A model generated the notes under the pieces. That model was not told the origin of the DNA. It made no database searches and saw only the letters and a list, made by a program, of their open reading frames with translations. A stretch of 64,000 nt of DNA from RI-106 sp964496875 (lineage in GTDB: Bacteria; Cyanobacteriota; Vampirovibrionia; Obscuribacterales; Obscuribacteraceae), in the NCBI GenBank assembly GCA_964496875.1, contig CAZCBH010000010.1, positions 1 through 64,000 of the forward strand, given 5' to 3'. The position numbers were made by a program, and so were the translations under genes. The number at the start of each line of letters is the position of its first letter. Positions within the stretch are counted from its first letter, which is position 1. Below, piece by piece: positions 62,537 through 64,000 of this stretch.

Positions 62537-63976
62537 ATGAATAAAAGAAGCCTGACCAGCGCTGGACTAGCCGTAGCCGTTATGGCCGGATTTATCTTCC
62601 TCGATGCCGAATCAAGTATGGCGAAAGAAGAGAGTAAGAGTGTCCCCGAGTCTCTGACCCTGGGCAATCGCGCTTTGAAAGAAGGCAATACTCGCGAAGC
62701 GATCAAGCAGTTCAATCTGGCTCTCACCGACCTGCCTCAGAATGCCGGGCTGCGGCAGAGATTGGCGAATGCCTATTTCAGGGAAGGAAATCTGCAAGCC
62801 GCAGTCGAGGAGATGGAAGCCGCCGTCAAGCTTCGACCTTCCGAAGCGGTATATCAGTCTCAACTGGCCTGGCTCTATACAAGAGTCAACAGAATAAATG
62901 CCGCTATGCGTCATGCGAAAATCGCCAGTCAGTTAACACCGGATACGGTATCGCCCTGGGTTATTCTAGGCTATTGTTATGCCAGTCTCGACAAGAACGA
63001 ACTGGCGATGGACGCCTTGAACAAAGCTCTGGAGCTGGAGCCGGATAATGTTTCCGCTCTCACCTACCAGGCAGAGGTGTATGCCGACATGGGAGAAAGA
63101 GATAAAGCAATCAAGAATTACGAGAAGGCGATTCTCAAAGATTCCGGCAATCTGAGCGTTCTAATCGGTCTGGGTAGTGCTTATGGCGAGTCTGGCAAAA
63201 GCGAACAAGAGAAAGAGCTATACGAGAAGGCGGTCAAATTGTATCCCCGGGATCCCGAAGCGCTCGGACGCTATGGTTGGTTTCTCTCCAAAAACGGAGA
63301 CCTGACCGGTGCGATGCAATACGGATTCAAAGCTAATTCGGTTAGAATCAGCCGCTCTTATGATCAGTTCATGGGAATGTTCATCGCCGTTTGGGCAGGG
63401 TTATTCATAGTCTTCGGAATCATATTCGGAGGCATCGCTTTCGGCGCCAGGTTCAAGCCTCAACCCGGCGAGAGTGTTATCCGGTCTTTCTTCCTGGTAT
63501 TGCATAAAGATCGACCGGGCCGGTTGGTTTTCACCACTCGCAGAGTGGTTTTTGTTCCGGAGCTGGTTTCTCGTTCTATCGGGGCAACCAGGCTCAGTAT
63601 CGAGCGAGATCAGATTTCGGATACTTCTTTGGATGCCAAAGCCGGCTCGTCCGGCAAACTGGTGATTCGCACCGAAAGCGGTGCTGAGTATATCTTCGGT
63701 ATTCCAGTCGTCATAGCAGATCCACTCGAAAAGCTTTTCTCTGAGTTCGGATTGGGCAGAGAGGCAGGGCAGGCAGTTTCCAAAGAAGTCGGAGATAAGT
63801 CGGAGTCAGGGTCTAATCTTGATACGGCGGCTGATTCCACCTCTCCAGATGGAGATTCGGGTTCGGGCTCGGAAGTGGATACGGTCACGGCGGCAAGTTA
63901 TGACTTCCGTCCCGACCACGAAGAAGCGGATGAGGTGGATGAGGCTGAAGAAGGCAAAAAAGAGAAGTCAGACTAG
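62537..63976 (+). CDS. TPR protein with membrane helix and GRAM/PH-like domain
   Basis: 479 residues. A signal-like helix at about 8-25 is followed by six TPR units (about 35-275), e.g. 'SLTLGNRALKEGNTREAIKQ', 'AWLYTRVNRINAAMRHAKIA' and 'NYEKAILKDSGNLSVLIGLG'. A membrane helix (about 277-300) leads to a 100-residue GRAM/PH-like beta domain ('DRPGRLVFTTRRVVFVPELV', 'KLVIRTESGAEYIFGIP'). The tail is acidic. The TPR part probably faces the periplasm and the GRAM-like part the cytoplasm. AAGGA lies about ten bases before the ATG. Confidence 0.8.
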   Translation: MNKRSLTSAGLAVAVMAGFIFLDAESSMAKEESKSVPESLTLGNRALKEGNTREAIKQFNLALTDLPQNAGLRQRLANAYFREGNLQAAVEEMEAAVKLRPSEAVYQSQLAWLYTRVNRINAAMRHAKIASQLTPDTVSPWVILGYCYASLDKNELAMDALNKALELEPDNVSALTYQAEVYADMGERDKAIKNYEKAILKDSGNLSVLIGLGSAYGESGKSEQEKELYEKAVKLYPRDPEALGRYGWFLSKNGDLTGAMQYGFKANSVRISRSYDQFMGMFIAVWAGLFIVFGIIFGGIAFGARFKPQPGESVIRSFFLVLHKDRPGRLVFTTRRVVFVPELVSRSIGATRLSIERDQISDTSLDAKAGSSGKLVIRTESGAEYIFGIPVVIADPLEKLFSEFGLGREAGQAVSKEVGDKSESGSNLDTAADSTSPDGDSGSGSEVDTVTAASYDFRPDHEEADEVDEAEEGKKEKSD

Positions 63977-64000
63977 AGTCTCTTCTGCGTTCTGTCTTTA

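Overview
The window looks like a chromosomal segment of a free-living, aerobic, Gram-negative-type bacterium with roughly balanced base composition. The outer-membrane lipid gene lpxA next to fabZ argues for an LPS-type envelope. sdhCAB, aconitase and isocitrate dehydrogenase argue for an oxidative TCA cycle. Three Ser/Thr protein kinases, TPR and HEAT-repeat proteins and many unrecognised secreted or membrane proteins fit a large, regulation-rich genome. One 618-residue protein (27991-29847) resembles, from memory, a family typical of Cyanobacteria. Together these make a non-photosynthetic relative of Cyanobacteria (Melainabacteria/Vampirovibrionia, perhaps Obscuribacterales) my best guess; this is inference, not proof. 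No phage, transposase, CRISPR array, plasmid origin or rRNA was seen.

Layout. 1-9 kb: a PrcB-like secreted protein, two unknown proteins, the sdhCAB operon (minus), then a small unknown protein, an alpha/beta hydrolase and a TPR protein. 9-18 kb: aconitase, an SLC12-like transporter, a tyrosine-phosphatase/S41-peptidase pair, an AmpG-like permease overlapping an aldo/keto reductase, and a gluconate kinase. 18-24.7 kb: a secreted unknown protein, a HEAT-repeat protein, an unknown protein, a ribbon-helix-helix regulator flanked by inverted repeats, a gene-poor stretch, exonuclease III and an acyl-CoA dehydrogenase. 24.9-32.4 kb: a DUF4139 protein with a membrane TPR-like partner, convergent with a four-gene operon (YbjN-like, bisphosphate nucleotidase, RNase D, cyanobacterial-type membrane protein). 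32.7-36.4 kb: tRNA-Asn, a membrane-fused spermidine-synthase-like protein, a 42-residue membrane peptide and a secreted protein. 36.4-44.2 kb: a six-gene minus-strand cluster of three kinases, a Tat-type metallophosphoesterase, tryptophan 2,3-dioxygenase and a DUF3592 protein. 44.3-48.7 kb: fabZ-lpxA, an MFS exporter and a family 2 glycosyltransferase. 49.2-51.0 kb: four tandem paralogous small exported glycine-rich proteins. 51-64 kb: two proteins built from MshEN-like repeats, a ferrochelatase, an acyl-CoA ligase, isocitrate dehydrogenase, a CaiB-type CoA-transferase, an M1 aminopeptidase and a TPR protein with a GRAM/PH-like tail.

How it fits together. Central carbon oxidation (Acn, Icd, Sdh) and fatty-acid/CoA metabolism (acyl-CoA ligase, acyl-CoA dehydrogenase, CaiB-like enzyme) are scattered rather than clustered. 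The succinate dehydrogenase membrane subunit carries the Cys-His motif of the actinobacterial Sdh1 type, and the ferrochelatase is also of the actinobacterial iron-sulfur type. The least explained parts, and the best candidates for new biology, are the four-paralogue exported array, the kinase cluster with its membrane-linked N-terminal modules, the RHH cassette with its long inverted repeat and ten-codon reading frame, and the MshEN-repeat pair.
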